A stretch of DNA of 64,000 nt, taken from NCBI GenBank assembly GCA_001839685.1, contig MLAK01001337.1, positions 68,698 to 132,697 of the forward strand, given 5' to 3'. The number at the start of each line of letters is the position of its first letter. The first letter of the stretch is position 1. Source of the stretch: Tritrichomonas foetus. Lineage: Eukaryota; Parabasalia; Tritrichomonadida; Tritrichomonadidae. A model generated the notes under the pieces. It worked only from the letters and a program-made list of their open reading frames with translations. It was not told the origin of the DNA and searched no databases. The position numbers and the translations under genes are program-made. Positions 18,973 to 28,575 of this stretch are shown here, piece after piece.

Positions 18973-20637
18973 TCATGACAACATTGCAGTTATTAAAGGA
19001 TCAATTGCATTATTATCCAAACTTAACTGCATAGTCGTTGTTGTATCATAAGAAACATCAATTTTTTGATCTTGACTGATTTGTGACAGATTTGGACCTT
19101 GTGTGAATTTTTCCAGATCTTCCATTTCCAAAGGAGGTGAATTTGGATGATGTGTTGGTGTTGTTCCTGCCGAATTAAGAATCGTATTGTAGACTTGATC
19201 AAGGGACTCAACTTTTATCTCTAACAAATATTTATTATGATCAACAATTTTCCCTTTCAAAACAGTGTCAATTAGAAAAGAAGGTTTAACAGCAGGAATT
19301 TTATAGGTATTTACATGATTATACATTCTAGAGTCAGTTTTTTCAGCAATTATATATTTTGAATGCTTGGATAAACTAAAAACCGGTTGCCATCCCATAT
19401 CTCTTACAATATCTGCATACATTGTTCGATTTTTCTCGCTAATATTAAACAACGAAATAATCACATTTTCCATTCTCTCATATTCATCTGAACTTTCATT
19501 TTGATTTTCGTTTTTTAGAGGAAGATTCCGAGGTTGGAAAATGACTGAATCATTAATTCCTAATAGGCGCTTCTCTTCAACACACCGAAGGATCCAATGA
19601 TCAGTGACAGCAATGGAATTTCGTGGAATTAATGATTCATCAATTCCATGTTCAGCAATGAAATAATCAGGCGAAGACGAAAAAGATGATGACAGAGAGC
19701 AAGAAGAAGAAAAATCATTAATTATTACACCAGAATTTGCTGTTATACATTCAAATAAAATTTCTTGATTTTCAACATTTGGTGAGCAGCCGAAAGTGAA
19801 TGAAGAAAAAAGTGTTTCATTATTGTCATCCATACAAAACCAATTCAATGTATATTTACGTGGATGAACACCATGGTTGGCAATTGATTCTTCAACCCAT
19901 TCTGGCTTAACAAGTGGAATTGCTAAAGAAAGCGCGATTAAGTTTTTTTTCGATTTTGACAAATTTGATGTTATCACAAAATTTGTATCAGAAGTCAAAT
20001 CTTGATGAAAACTTCCGCCATACCTGATTATTTTCTCAGCTAAAGCTTTAGATGTTGTTGGATGCATGTCAGATGAAGTAAAAATACAGCCAGCGAAGGG
20101 TTGTAAATAAAATTGTGTTAAATTTTGGGGTTTTAATTGATTGAAGCTTCTTAAAATCCAATCTGGTGAAACAACTGGAATTGAACGATCCCAAGAATTA
20201 TAAACAATTAAAGAAACCGTTGTTGTTGAAATTACAACTGTCACTTTTTCGTCAAATTCTCGAATCGACTGAGCACCAAGTAAAGCGGCCTTTCTGGAGA
20301 CATCATTTAATAGTTCAAAATCCAATGAAATGTAGGTTAATATGTGGTCACTTAAGCACTGCGAAATAAGTTGCCGTGATTCATTCGAAAATGGGAATTC
20401 GTGCTTCTTGCTTTTTGAAAGCTCTCCGACTAAAACATCTGAAATATAATATTTCTGATCTTCGAAATGTTCGAATACATCTTGAACTGTGCCGATAATC
20501 AGTAAATTATTTTCATCAAAGCGTTTGAGATCGTTGGCTTCAACCATTTTGTTATCGATTTTAAAAAGTTGTTTTTTGAGTGTTTCAACTGCCGCTGGAC
20601 TGATTGATGGCGTAAAAGTGTAGGCAGAGAATCTCAT
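18973..20637 (-). CDS. Multi-BRCT-domain protein (TopBP1/Dpb11-like)
   Basis: 554 residues from an ATG. Several BRCT repeats are visible. One ends with VVSPDWILRSFNQ; the next runs FAGCIFTSSDM ... AEKIIRYGGSFHQDLTSDTNFVIT ... IPLVKPEWVEESI, with the Gly-Gly turn and conserved Trp. A further one ends AVTDHWILRCVEEK, and another runs FNISEKNRTMYADIVRDMGW ... KYIIAEK ... PAVKPSFLIDTVLKG. Serial BRCT domains recognise phosphopeptides and scaffold DNA replication initiation and damage checkpoints, as in TopBP1, Dpb11 and Rad4. No catalytic domain (ligase, polymerase) is attached. Orthology to TopBP1 specifically is inferred from the repeat number only. Confidence 0.75.
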   Translation of the reverse strand: MRFSAYTFTPSISPAAVETLKKQLFKIDNKMVEANDLKRFDENNLLIIGTVQDVFEHFEDQKYYISDVLVGELSKSKKHEFPFSNESRQLISQCLSDHILTYISLDFELLNDVSRKAALLGAQSIREFDEKVTVVISTTTVSLIVYNSWDRSIPVVSPDWILRSFNQLKPQNLTQFYLQPFAGCIFTSSDMHPTTSKALAEKIIRYGGSFHQDLTSDTNFVITSNLSKSKKNLIALSLAIPLVKPEWVEESIANHGVHPRKYTLNWFCMDDNNETLFSSFTFGCSPNVENQEILFECITANSGVIINDFSSSCSLSSSFSSSPDYFIAEHGIDESLIPRNSIAVTDHWILRCVEEKRLLGINDSVIFQPRNLPLKNENQNESSDEYERMENVIISLFNISEKNRTMYADIVRDMGWQPVFSLSKHSKYIIAEKTDSRMYNHVNTYKIPAVKPSFLIDTVLKGKIVDHNKYLLEIKVESLDQVYNTILNSAGTTPTHHPNSPPLEMEDLEKFTQGPNLSQISQDQKIDVSYDTTTTMQLSLDNNAIDPLITAMLS

Positions 20638-21246
20638 TTTCTTTGAATGAATTCAATTTGGAAAACTTTTGAAGTGAGTCAGAGTTTAATAGGACAAATA
20701 ATTATTCAAAAAATGATGATATGATTTATTCAATGAATTTGTGGTTAAAAATGTCTGGAATGGACCATATATAAACACAAAAAATTGTCATTTCATCGAA
20801 GGATTTATTCTCGATGAGTTTTGATTTTTACACTGAAAATGTGATGTGGATTTGCTGGCCCCTTCGACTCATTTAGCCATTTGATGTCATAACATTACAC
20901 TGTGGTCACACATCGCGCCTCCTCCAAGGTGAAGTTTACTATCAAAATTCACATCACATTAACCATGAGATTTTGCCCACCTTTGACCTTTATTTAACCT
21001 TTCGCTTCACAAATTCATAACTCATGTGAAAATGAATACCAACCAATTTTCTATATCATCTCAATAAACTGAGCATCAATTCTGGCAATCTTTTAATCTC
21101 TCATTACTTGTCAAAATTTCTACAACAAAAAATGGAAAAAATTAAAATTCAAGAAAACCAACATTTTGATGAATACTATTAATTAAAGTGAAATATGAGA
21201 CCGATTTTTATTACATTATGATAAAAATACGGTCAATATACCGCAT
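20638..21246. other. Intergenic upstream of the BRCT gene
   Basis: 609 bp. GACCATATATAAACAC at 20763-20778 is similar to the 6095 site, including the following AAACAC. The part 20860-21010 is less AT-rich and has no open frame. Confidence 0.5.
20763..20771. promoter_or_regulatory. GACCATATA upstream element
   Basis: Another instance of the recurrent word, 126 bp upstream of the BRCT-protein ATG, followed by TAAACAC much as at 6095-6109. Confidence 0.35.
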
Positions 21247-22689
21247 TTATATACTAATCTTCCAAAGTTCAACATCACAAATCTTAAATTCTTTTGATGA
21301 TGTCAGAGTTGGAGATTTGAAAGTCTGGCATGGTTCAGAGAAAGCTTTCAATAATCTGTTATCAATCCATATTGCTGATGCTCCTCCACCTCCAAATGAA
21401 ATAGAATCTTTAGAAGCTGAAATGAAAAAACTATTTTCTGACGACCAGTGATATGTTTTGAAATCTGGATGGAAAGTAAATACAAATGTGTCACCATTTC
21501 CAATATATTTTGAGGAAATATGTAAAGAAGTTGAGCCAACAAAAGCACCTATTTTTTCATTCTTGCTCGTTTTTATTAATATTACTAATGGCTTTTGATT
21601 TTCAGCACAAGAAAAGAAAGTATTAAAACATGATCCGTCAGTTGATAATTGGTATTTCAATTGCCAGTTATGATTAATAAATCTTTGTGGAAGACTTTTA
21701 CGAATAGAGTTAATTTCATCAATAGCTAATATATTTGATTTGCCATTTAGTATTTGGAAACTGTTTAAATCATTGCTTTTTGGCTTTCTTCTGGGACTAA
21801 TCACTGGTTCATTACTATTTGTTGTTAAAAATGCTTTTATTTGAGTATCTTTCCTTGTAAATTCAGTTGATTTGTTTTTTGGTGATAATACACTTGTATT
21901 TAATGAATTGTAATTTTTCATAGAACCAGAAATCTCTGCTGACTTAATTATCTCATAATAATACTTTGTTAAATCTCCCTTTTTACCTTTGAAGCAAATA
22001 GTGTCTATAGAATTTTTATTATCAAGTTGCTTCAAATAATTTATCACGAGATTATATGGATCGTTGTCTGTTGGTTCATGTTCACTACTCATTAACATAA
22101 TATCTGGATGGGGAACAACTGCAGAATCAAGATGATTAGAGAGGTGAATATAAATTGGAAAATCATGAGTATTTGATGGCTTAAATATCAAGCATCTTTC
22201 ATATATCATCATCTTTCCATCACAATTCATTTTTAAAGTAGGATTAGAGTCTTCAAATAAATATACATTTATTGGATCAAGATTCTTTTCTTGGCTATCT
22301 AAAAGAATTTTAAGTTGGTCACATGGTGGTAAAACATTATCTGAATAAATTCGATTTACAACTTTTAACAATGATAGGGTCATATCAAATTTCTTTGCAA
22401 TGCTCTCTAATGTATCACCTTTTTTAACGGTATATAAAAAATGATCTTGAAGTGGAAGAGATCCATGACTTAAGTTTTTCTGAAAAGCCATATGCATCCT
22501 TTTCTTTCCAATTGATGAAATCTTTGTTCTTTCATTCGATAATTCTTTACTTACATCGTGATATGTTACTTCTGAGTTTTGAGTTGAATTCGATGAGTTG
22601 TTTAAGTTATTTATAGTGGATAGAATTTCAGGTTGAAATTTACATGAGAAACTCCCACGCAATCCATTACCTCGTTCTAATTTTGTCAT
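21247..22689 (-). CDS. OXR1/NCOA7-like LysM-TLDc protein
   Basis: 480 residues from an ATG. A LysM domain lies at about residues 84-130 (YTVKKGDTLESIAKKFDM then LKVVNRIYSDNVLPPCDQLKIL). The C-terminal TLDc domain lies at about 333-480 (LPQRFINHNWQLKYQLSTDG, a GAFVGS turn, FVFTFHPDF, the GGGGASAIWIDNRL segment and a final EFKICDVELWKI). The middle (MMIYERCLIFKPSNTHDFPIYIHL) resembles the GRAM-like strand region of OXR1. Such LysM-TLDc proteins protect against oxidative stress and regulate the V-ATPase in other eukaryotes. The domain order and size match OXR1 well. The oxidative-stress role is plausible in a microaerophile but is inference. Confidence 0.85.
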   Translation of the reverse strand: MTKLERGNGLRGSFSCKFQPEILSTINNLNNSSNSTQNSEVTYHDVSKELSNERTKISSIGKKRMHMAFQKNLSHGSLPLQDHFLYTVKKGDTLESIAKKFDMTLSLLKVVNRIYSDNVLPPCDQLKILLDSQEKNLDPINVYLFEDSNPTLKMNCDGKMMIYERCLIFKPSNTHDFPIYIHLSNHLDSAVVPHPDIMLMSSEHEPTDNDPYNLVINYLKQLDNKNSIDTICFKGKKGDLTKYYYEIIKSAEISGSMKNYNSLNTSVLSPKNKSTEFTRKDTQIKAFLTTNSNEPVISPRRKPKSNDLNSFQILNGKSNILAIDEINSIRKSLPQRFINHNWQLKYQLSTDGSCFNTFFSCAENQKPLVILIKTSKNEKIGAFVGSTSLHISSKYIGNGDTFVFTFHPDFKTYHWSSENSFFISASKDSISFGGGGASAIWIDNRLLKAFSEPCQTFKSPTLTSSKEFKICDVELWKISI

Positions 22690-23523
22690 TCTTAATTCCG
22701 AATAAATAGAATTTGAATTATCTCACAATGATATTGGAGTAATTCACAAGAATGCAAATTATGTTGTTGAAATATTTCTATGCCAGTTTCGATTGAATGA
22801 ATCACATGAATTGACTTTTATTGTATGTAATATTAGAGATTATTCTTTCATGTTGAGTTTTATTTTAATACAATATTTATCCACATCATGAAATGTATTT
22901 GGAGAATTACTTATGGATTTTTCATGAAGATATATTTGACATTTATCTTTATGATGTATTATTCAATTGAAAATCAAAGAAATTAACAATAACAGACCCA
23001 ACTCTTCTGTTTTGTAGAATCATGATTCTAATTCATTATCTAGGTGCTTATACGAAAATTGTTTTGATTCAACAATTGTGTATTTTTCAGTTACGAATTT
23101 ATTGAAAAATCGGGATTCTTTGAAATATTTTCTGTTGATTATTATTTCCTTAACAAAATCTCCAACGAGAAAACATTTCTTTTCCAGTCGCTTCAATCAT
23201 TTGAAATAAAAGATGATTAATATACAACGACAGAATTGTACTGTTCTCACTCAACAGCAGGAAGATTGGTAAAATATTTTTCTATCAAAGATCAAAAAAT
23301 CAAATCACCAGTCGATTTAATTGAAAGTTTGAATTAATTTGAAAAAAAGGAATTTTGATATATCATCTAACAAACAGAAGGGAAAAAAGATACTTTCCAA
23401 AGAAAGTTTCTCACTATTAACCATTAAGGTGGCATTCTGAATACTTTTTCAAAGCCTTTTCTTATAAAAACATAAATTAGAAAATTAGTTAATGTTAAAA
23501 ATCATTTATTATAATACTATTCC
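22690..23523. other. Intergenic, no convincing gene
   Basis: 834 bp of AT-rich spacer between the OXR1-like gene start and the histone H2A stop. I see no open frame of note, repeat or RNA. Confidence 0.5.
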
Positions 23524-23928
23524 TTACTCTTCCTTGCCCTTCTTCGTTGTTCCAAGGAGGACCTTGTGGATGTGTGGAACGACACCTGCGGATGCGATTG
23601 TGATGTTTGAGAGGAGTTGGTTCAATTCTTCATCGTTTCTGATGGCGAGCATGATGTGGCGTGGTGAGATACGTGTCTTTTTGTTATCACGGGCAGCGTT
23701 ACCGGCAAGTTCGAGAACTTCGACTGTAAGATATTCGAGTACGGCGGCCATGAAAACTGGAGCACCGGCACCGACACGCTCTCCATAACGTCCTTCACGG
23801 AGGAAACGGTGGAGACGTCCGACTGGAAATTGAAGACCGGCACGGGATGATCTTGTCTTTGGATGTTGGCGTTCTCCATCGACGGCTGTTTTTGTAGCTG
23901 TTTTCTTTACACCTTTCTTGGCTGGCAT
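23524..23928 (-). CDS. H2A: Histone H2A
   Basis: 134 residues from an ATG. The H2A signature [19 protein letters not shown] is present, followed by [31 protein letters not shown] with the acidic-patch residues, and [22 protein letters not shown]. The C-terminus ([13 protein letters not shown]) is short and lacks an SQ(E/D) motif, so it is the canonical type and not H2A.X or H2A.Z. It packages DNA with H2B. An Inr-like TTTACTTCATTA ends 14 bp before the ATG. Unlike the paired histone genes described in trichomonads, no H2B gene is adjacent. Confidence 0.97.
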   Translation of the reverse strand: MPAKKGVKKTATKTAVDGERQHPKTRSSRAGLQFPVGRLHRFLREGRYGERVGAGAPVFMAAVLEYLTVEVLELAGNAARDNKKTRISPRHIMLAIRNDEELNQLLSNITIASAGVVPHIHKVLLGTTKKGKEE

Positions 23929-23938
23929 TAATCAAATA

Positions 23939-23954
23939 ATGAAGTAAACTCAGA
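23939..23954 (-). promoter_or_regulatory. Inr-like initiator of H2A
   Basis: On the H2A strand TTTACTTCATTATTTG lies just upstream of the ATG. It resembles the trichomonad initiator TCAYTWYTCATTA in sequence and in its position close to the start codon. The match is partial. Confidence 0.4.
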
Positions 23955-24766
23955 AAACCACATCAGGTGAGATGAAAATCTCAAAAAAATGCATTCATTT
24001 CATTATGGTGCAAAATGGAAAGCAAAAAGGCGCCATACTTTTTCCTGAACTCAATTAAAATATACAGGAGGAAAATGGCATTTTACCAAATTTGGCGCTC
24101 ATTATTGAATTAATTTGCTTTTTTCTATACTTATATGGTCAAAATGATTCACTATTCTCCTCTATCGATTTTGACCAAATAAATATTGAAATATGATTCA
24201 TTAAATTTAAGAAAATATTTGGTTTTGCTTTTTTGCTATTTATGATGAGATTTTGAAAACATTTTAAATGATACAAATTCCTTTGATATTGAAGATACTT
24301 GAAACAGTTAAATATTTAATTGCTATGAAAATCCTTTCATTTTATTCGTTTGTTCACCTTTGTTTTAAGCATTTAGCGACTAATTTCAAAACATGATCAA
24401 TCAAAAAATTGTGACTTTTTGAACTCGATGATGAAATTACTTTTGAGTTGAACCGGGTGGTATGATTTAGCAGGCATTAATCTACAAATAAATAGAAAAG
24501 TATTAAATGATGAAAAACCAGAAATGTCCATTTATGACTTCATAATGGTAAAAAAAATAGATGAATGTATATTTTCTTAAATTCAAATTCAAATAATCGA
24601 AAAAATTAAAGGAGAACTTCAAAATATAAATGTGATTAATATTCATTCTTTATATACACACATTGCAAGAAACAGTATTTAACCAATTTTTCGTTTGATT
24701 GATTTGTTTGATGAATATTATGAATCGAATAATCTACTTTACACATTCAATAAAAGATGATAGCCA
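23955..24766. other. Intergenic upstream of H2A
   Basis: About 810 bp without a gene. It holds the inverted pair TATATGGTC (24132-24140) / GACCAAATA (24173-24181) and AT-rich sequence. No H2B or other histone gene is present. Confidence 0.55.
24132..24181. promoter_or_regulatory. Inverted pair TATATGGTCAAAA / TTTTGACCAAATA
   Basis: Two facing half-sites with extended symmetry (13 bases, one mismatch) around a 24-bp centre, about 200 bp upstream of H2A. This is the longest symmetric version of the recurrent element in the window. Confidence 0.45.
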
Positions 24767-24858
24767 TATTTGTTATATTTCTTGATATTTGTTATATTTC
24801 TTGATATTTGTTTCATTTCTTGATATTTGTTTCATTTCTTGATATTTGTTTCATTTCA
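24767..24858. repeat. 19-bp tandem repeat overlapping a stop codon
   Basis: Nearly five copies of CTTGATATTTGTTTCATTT, the left two in the variant CTTGATATTTGTTATATTT. The last unit runs into the final codons and stop of the ARM-repeat gene (TCA at 24851-24853), so the array forms that gene's 3' end and presumably its 3' UTR. Confidence 0.85.
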
Positions 24859-26224
24859 TGATTCGTTTTTTGAATTCAGATGCAACTACAGAAATCACTT
24901 GGTTTTCACTGGATATTAAATTCTCAATAACTTCACTTCCATTAATTGAAGAAAATTGTTTCCAACTTTCCTCTTGAAGAGTTTTGTCTGGCATCCTTAA
25001 AAGTTTAACAATAGAATTAATTGAACTTCGAATTAATTGCACATCATTTTCTTCTTCTTCAATTAATTGCATCAAAGAACCAAGAAAATGAAATTGAAGA
25101 CATTTGGCAATTTGTTCTTTTGAGCTTTGCGTTATTAATGAAACCATACATCGGCAAGCTTCAATTTTACATTTTCTTTTATAATCTCCTTCATAAACTT
25201 GATTTAATATTTGGTAAATATTTCCATTCATTTCAATTAAGGAAATCATGAAAGAATTCGAGGCCATTGCATTTGAAAGTAGCCATAAACTGATATAAGA
25301 AAGGTCGCAATTTACTGAAAGTGCACATTTCATAATTTTTCGATAATCTATGCAAATATTAGTATTATTATATAGAAAATGAGTACCAACACACCGAATT
25401 GATGCTTCAATTAGTTTTTCATTCTCACTTCGAAGAAATTCCTGACAAATTTTTAAAAGATCAGTTTTCTGAAATATAAAATTGGAAATTTCAGAGTTTA
25501 CAATGAGTGAAGTTGGTATTGAAATTAACGAAGCCCAATAAAGTTGAAAATCAGGATTATTTAAACAACTGATGCAAAATTCAAGGATTGGTAGTTTTAA
25601 ACAGAATTCACATTCCATTTTCATGATTAATGATAAAATTGAAATTACAATAAATCGATTATTTTCAGAAATATTTGAACTTGTAAGAACATTCATTAAA
25701 CTCTTTAAAGCATTTTCATTTTTAAATGGGTAAGCTTTAGCAGAGTCAAAATCAATTAAAATATTACGAAGACAGTTCAACTTTGCTTCTAAAATTTCTA
25801 GATTTTCAATTGGAAAAGAAAAAAATAAAATATCACAAAAATTATTGTCGAGAAGCATTTTGATAACATCTGATTTCTCTGAAAATGAAAGAGATTGAAC
25901 AAGTAATGATGCACAGTGTTGTATCCTCATGTTGTCGCATGAATAGAAGTTCATGAGGTTAGGAATAAAATTGTAATTTATGAGAGTTGGTGTAATTTCA
26001 ATTTTGTATATCTCAGAATATGAACGCATTGCCTCCAATATATGTAAAAGTTCTTGTTCAGTTGATGCATCATTTAATTGAATTATTAAATCATTTATTG
26101 AATTTTTAGGAATATCTATTGTTGGCTCATTATTTGTATTCAATAATGCGAGTTTCTCATTATTTATAGAAATATCTAAAGCATTCGAGAAAGGAATATT
26201 CATTGGTTCTTTTTCATATGACAT
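24851..26224 (-). CDS. Armadillo-repeat protein, importin-alpha-like
   Basis: 457 residues from an ATG. It is nearly all helical, with repeating 40-45-residue ARM units (for example NDLIIQLNDASTEQELLHIL, NFIPNLMNFYSCDNMRIQHC, LIEASIRCVGTHFLYNN, LGSLMQLIEEEENDVQLIRS). The N-terminal 30 residues are short and lack a clear basic IBB domain. The conserved Trp/Asn ladder of true importin-alpha is only weakly present (YWASLISIPTS, YISLWLLSNAMAS). It may be a divergent nuclear-import adaptor or another ARM scaffold. Its 3' end overlaps a 19-bp tandem array. Confidence 0.65.
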   Translation of the reverse strand: MSYEKEPMNIPFSNALDISINNEKLALLNTNNEPTIDIPKNSINDLIIQLNDASTEQELLHILEAMRSYSEIYKIEITPTLINYNFIPNLMNFYSCDNMRIQHCASLLVQSLSFSEKSDVIKMLLDNNFCDILFFSFPIENLEILEAKLNCLRNILIDFDSAKAYPFKNENALKSLMNVLTSSNISENNRFIVISILSLIMKMECEFCLKLPILEFCISCLNNPDFQLYWASLISIPTSLIVNSEISNFIFQKTDLLKICQEFLRSENEKLIEASIRCVGTHFLYNNTNICIDYRKIMKCALSVNCDLSYISLWLLSNAMASNSFMISLIEMNGNIYQILNQVYEGDYKRKCKIEACRCMVSLITQSSKEQIAKCLQFHFLGSLMQLIEEEENDVQLIRSSINSIVKLLRMPDKTLQEESWKQFSSINGSEVIENLISSENQVISVVASEFKKRIMK

Positions 26225-26349
26225 GACACAAGACGATCAAAATTGATTCAATTCAATCTTGGTGAAATAACATATGTCTATTAGATAATAAAAAAAAAAC
26301 ATATTGAAAGATTAGATGAAAAAAGCATTTTTATTAATTATGCTCACGC

Positions 26350-28329
26350 TTAAGAAGAAGAAGAAGATGAGGAATCAGATAGTTCACTCATGTTTGAATC
26401 TAAATTCGATCTTGGTCCTGATGTACTTTTTGGTTCTGTCGTTGATGATGATGATACAAGAGTCTTTTGGTTATCATCATGCTCTTTGTGGTCATGTTGT
26501 GTAAGTTGTCTTTCAACAAGTGTATAGTAGTATCCTCCGAGTTTCACAAGTTCATCATGATTTCCAACTTCTTTAATTTCACCAGCATCAAAAACATAAA
26601 TGATGTGTGCATTTCTAATTGTAGAAAGACGGTGTGCCACAATTACAGCTGTACAGTGCTTCATGATTTGATCAAGTGCAATTTGTACTTTCTTTTCACT
26701 TTGAGCATCTAAAGCACTTGTTGCTTCATCTGTGATCAAAATTGTTGGATTCTTTATAACAGCACGAGCAATAGCAATTCTTTGTCTTTGACCACCTGAA
26801 AGAGAACCACCTTTGTCACCAACAAGAGTATCTAATCCATGTTCTAATTTCTCAATAATTCGTTTCGCATTTGCAATTTCGATTGCGCTCATAACTTCTT
26901 CATCAGTTGCATTTTTAGCACCATATTTCACATTTTCACGAACGGACATTCTGAATAATACTGGTTCTTGTGATACCAAGGCAATTCTTTGATGAAGCCA
27001 TCTTTGATCCAATGTTCTGATATCATGTCCATCAAGTAATACTTCACCTTCTGTTGCATCATAATATTTTTCAAGCAATTGAGCGCATGTGGATTTTCCA
27101 CTTCCTGAGTGACCAACTAATGCTGCAATTTGTTTTGGCTTGATTTCAAATGATACATTCTTTAAAACATATGCATCTCTTGTTGGATATTTAAAGGAAA
27201 CATTTCGGAACTCGATATGACCTTCGAAATTTTCAAGGATTTGTCCACCTTCATATGGAATATCAGGTATATGTTCAGAAAGTTTGAGAATTCTGGCACC
27301 AGCTGCAACAGCTTTTTGTTCTCCCTGCATGGTTCCCTGGATAGTTACAATATCCATCGAACCAAGCGTTGTATACGTGAATACTGAGAACAATTCACCT
27401 AATTGAAGTTTTCCTTTGTTAACAAATGTAGCACCATAATAGAAATCTGCCAAAACATCAGCAAACACTGATATCAATACACAGAATAAAAATAAAGTAA
27501 TGTAAAGTCCAATATTTCTCTCATGTCTTGATCCTTGCATTGTTGCTCTCATGAACCGTTCTATTTCAATATCTTCATGATTAAAACCTTTAACAGTCCT
27601 CACAGCAGATAATGTTTCTTCAGCTATTGTCATTGAATTGGAAACATTTCTAAATTTCAATGTAGAGTTCTTCAAAATTTGTGGAAAGATGCAGAGAAGA
27701 ACAACACAAATTATTGGTAGTGAACATAATGAAACAAGAGCAATTTGCCAACTATGAACAAGAGCGAATACTAGACCAGCAATTCCTTGTCCAAGCGCTT
27801 GAATTTGAAGAGATTTCTTACTGCCAAAAGCATCTTGAACTGCTTCTGAATCTTCACTTAATAATGTTAAAATACTACCAATAGGATTCACATCAAAAAA
27901 TGAAACTTCACTTCTCATCATATTTCGGAATAAATCATTTTTCATTTTGATAGTAAGTTTTGAACCAACCCTGATCCATATCATTGTATCAAAAAATTTG
28001 ACAACTCCAAGGGCTGCAACAACACATGCCATCTTTTTGCATTGCCTTTCAACAATTGGCATTGGGTTAAATTGTCCATATGATGCCATGAACATCGTCA
28101 GTCCATCCAAAATATCTGTCATTAAATATATAAACAAGTTTGGTAAAATACCGAATAGCAAGGATGGAAAAATTCCAACTATTGCTAACCAATCGTGTAA
28201 AATAATATTGTACATATGCCATCTTGCGTGGCTTTTTTCTTGATCATCTACTTTGATTTTATTTTCATTTGACATTGATGCGTCATTAGAATACTCAGAT
28301 GAGTGTCGACGAGACATTGATCTTGACAT
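26350..28329 (-). CDS. ABCB-type half ABC transporter (member 1 of a divergent pair)
   Basis: 659 residues from an ATG. It has an N-terminal ABC exporter transmembrane domain (about residues 45-345, starting with hydrophobic helices around GIFPSLLFGILPNLFIYL) and one nucleotide-binding domain. Motifs: Walker A GHSGSGKST (about 406-414), Q-loop LVSQEPVLF, signature LSGGQRQR (about 509-516), Walker B ILITDEATSALD and H-loop VAHRLST, all apparently competent. A hydrophilic C-terminal tail ends in a run of Ser. The type IV exporter fold needs two halves, so it must dimerise. The half transporter transcribed divergently 246 bp away is an obvious candidate partner. No targeting peptide is evident; substrate unknown. 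Confidence 0.93.
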   Translation of the reverse strand: MSRSMSRRHSSEYSNDASMSNENKIKVDDQEKSHARWHMYNIILHDWLAIVGIFPSLLFGILPNLFIYLMTDILDGLTMFMASYGQFNPMPIVERQCKKMACVVAALGVVKFFDTMIWIRVGSKLTIKMKNDLFRNMMRSEVSFFDVNPIGSILTLLSEDSEAVQDAFGSKKSLQIQALGQGIAGLVFALVHSWQIALVSLCSLPIICVVLLCIFPQILKNSTLKFRNVSNSMTIAEETLSAVRTVKGFNHEDIEIERFMRATMQGSRHERNIGLYITLFLFCVLISVFADVLADFYYGATFVNKGKLQLGELFSVFTYTTLGSMDIVTIQGTMQGEQKAVAAGARILKLSEHIPDIPYEGGQILENFEGHIEFRNVSFKYPTRDAYVLKNVSFEIKPKQIAALVGHSGSGKSTCAQLLEKYYDATEGEVLLDGHDIRTLDQRWLHQRIALVSQEPVLFRMSVRENVKYGAKNATDEEVMSAIEIANAKRIIEKLEHGLDTLVGDKGGSLSGGQRQRIAIARAVIKNPTILITDEATSALDAQSEKKVQIALDQIMKHCTAVIVAHRLSTIRNAHIIYVFDAGEIKEVGNHDELVKLGGYYYTLVERQLTQHDHKEHDDNQKTLVSSSSTTEPKSTSGPRSNLDSNMSELSDSSSSSSS

Positions 28330-28575
28330 TTAAAAAAATGATGTGAAATGAATTATTATGAAGCAAAGAATGATTCAAATTTCAGAAACTTTTTTTAAAC
28401 CACTTGAATCATATTCAAATTCATTCCAGATAATATGTAGAAATTTGTCAATTTTTACCGATATTTATTGATTTTTGAATAGCGCTTTGACGATAGCGTT
28501 TTTTTCTGAAAAATGAATAGAAAAATTCTAACAAATTAAAATGCTTTGATATCATGTTCACTTCATTTTATAAAA
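28330..28575. promoter_or_regulatory. Bidirectional promoter region of the ABC transporter pair
   Basis: 246 bp separate the two ATGs. On the minus-gene side TTCATTTCACATCATTTTTT lies directly before its ATG and resembles an Inr. GACGATA at 28489-28495, flanked by repeated ATAGCG words, has the TATCGTC core that I recall as a Myb recognition element in Trichomonas vaginalis. Co-regulation of both genes is inference. Confidence 0.4.

Noticed and set aside
20880..20930. CACATCGCGCCTCC resembling the mariner end sequence
   Set aside because: Only a few bases match the TIR (CATCACGCCTCCGG) and there is no partner end, so it is not a solo TIR.
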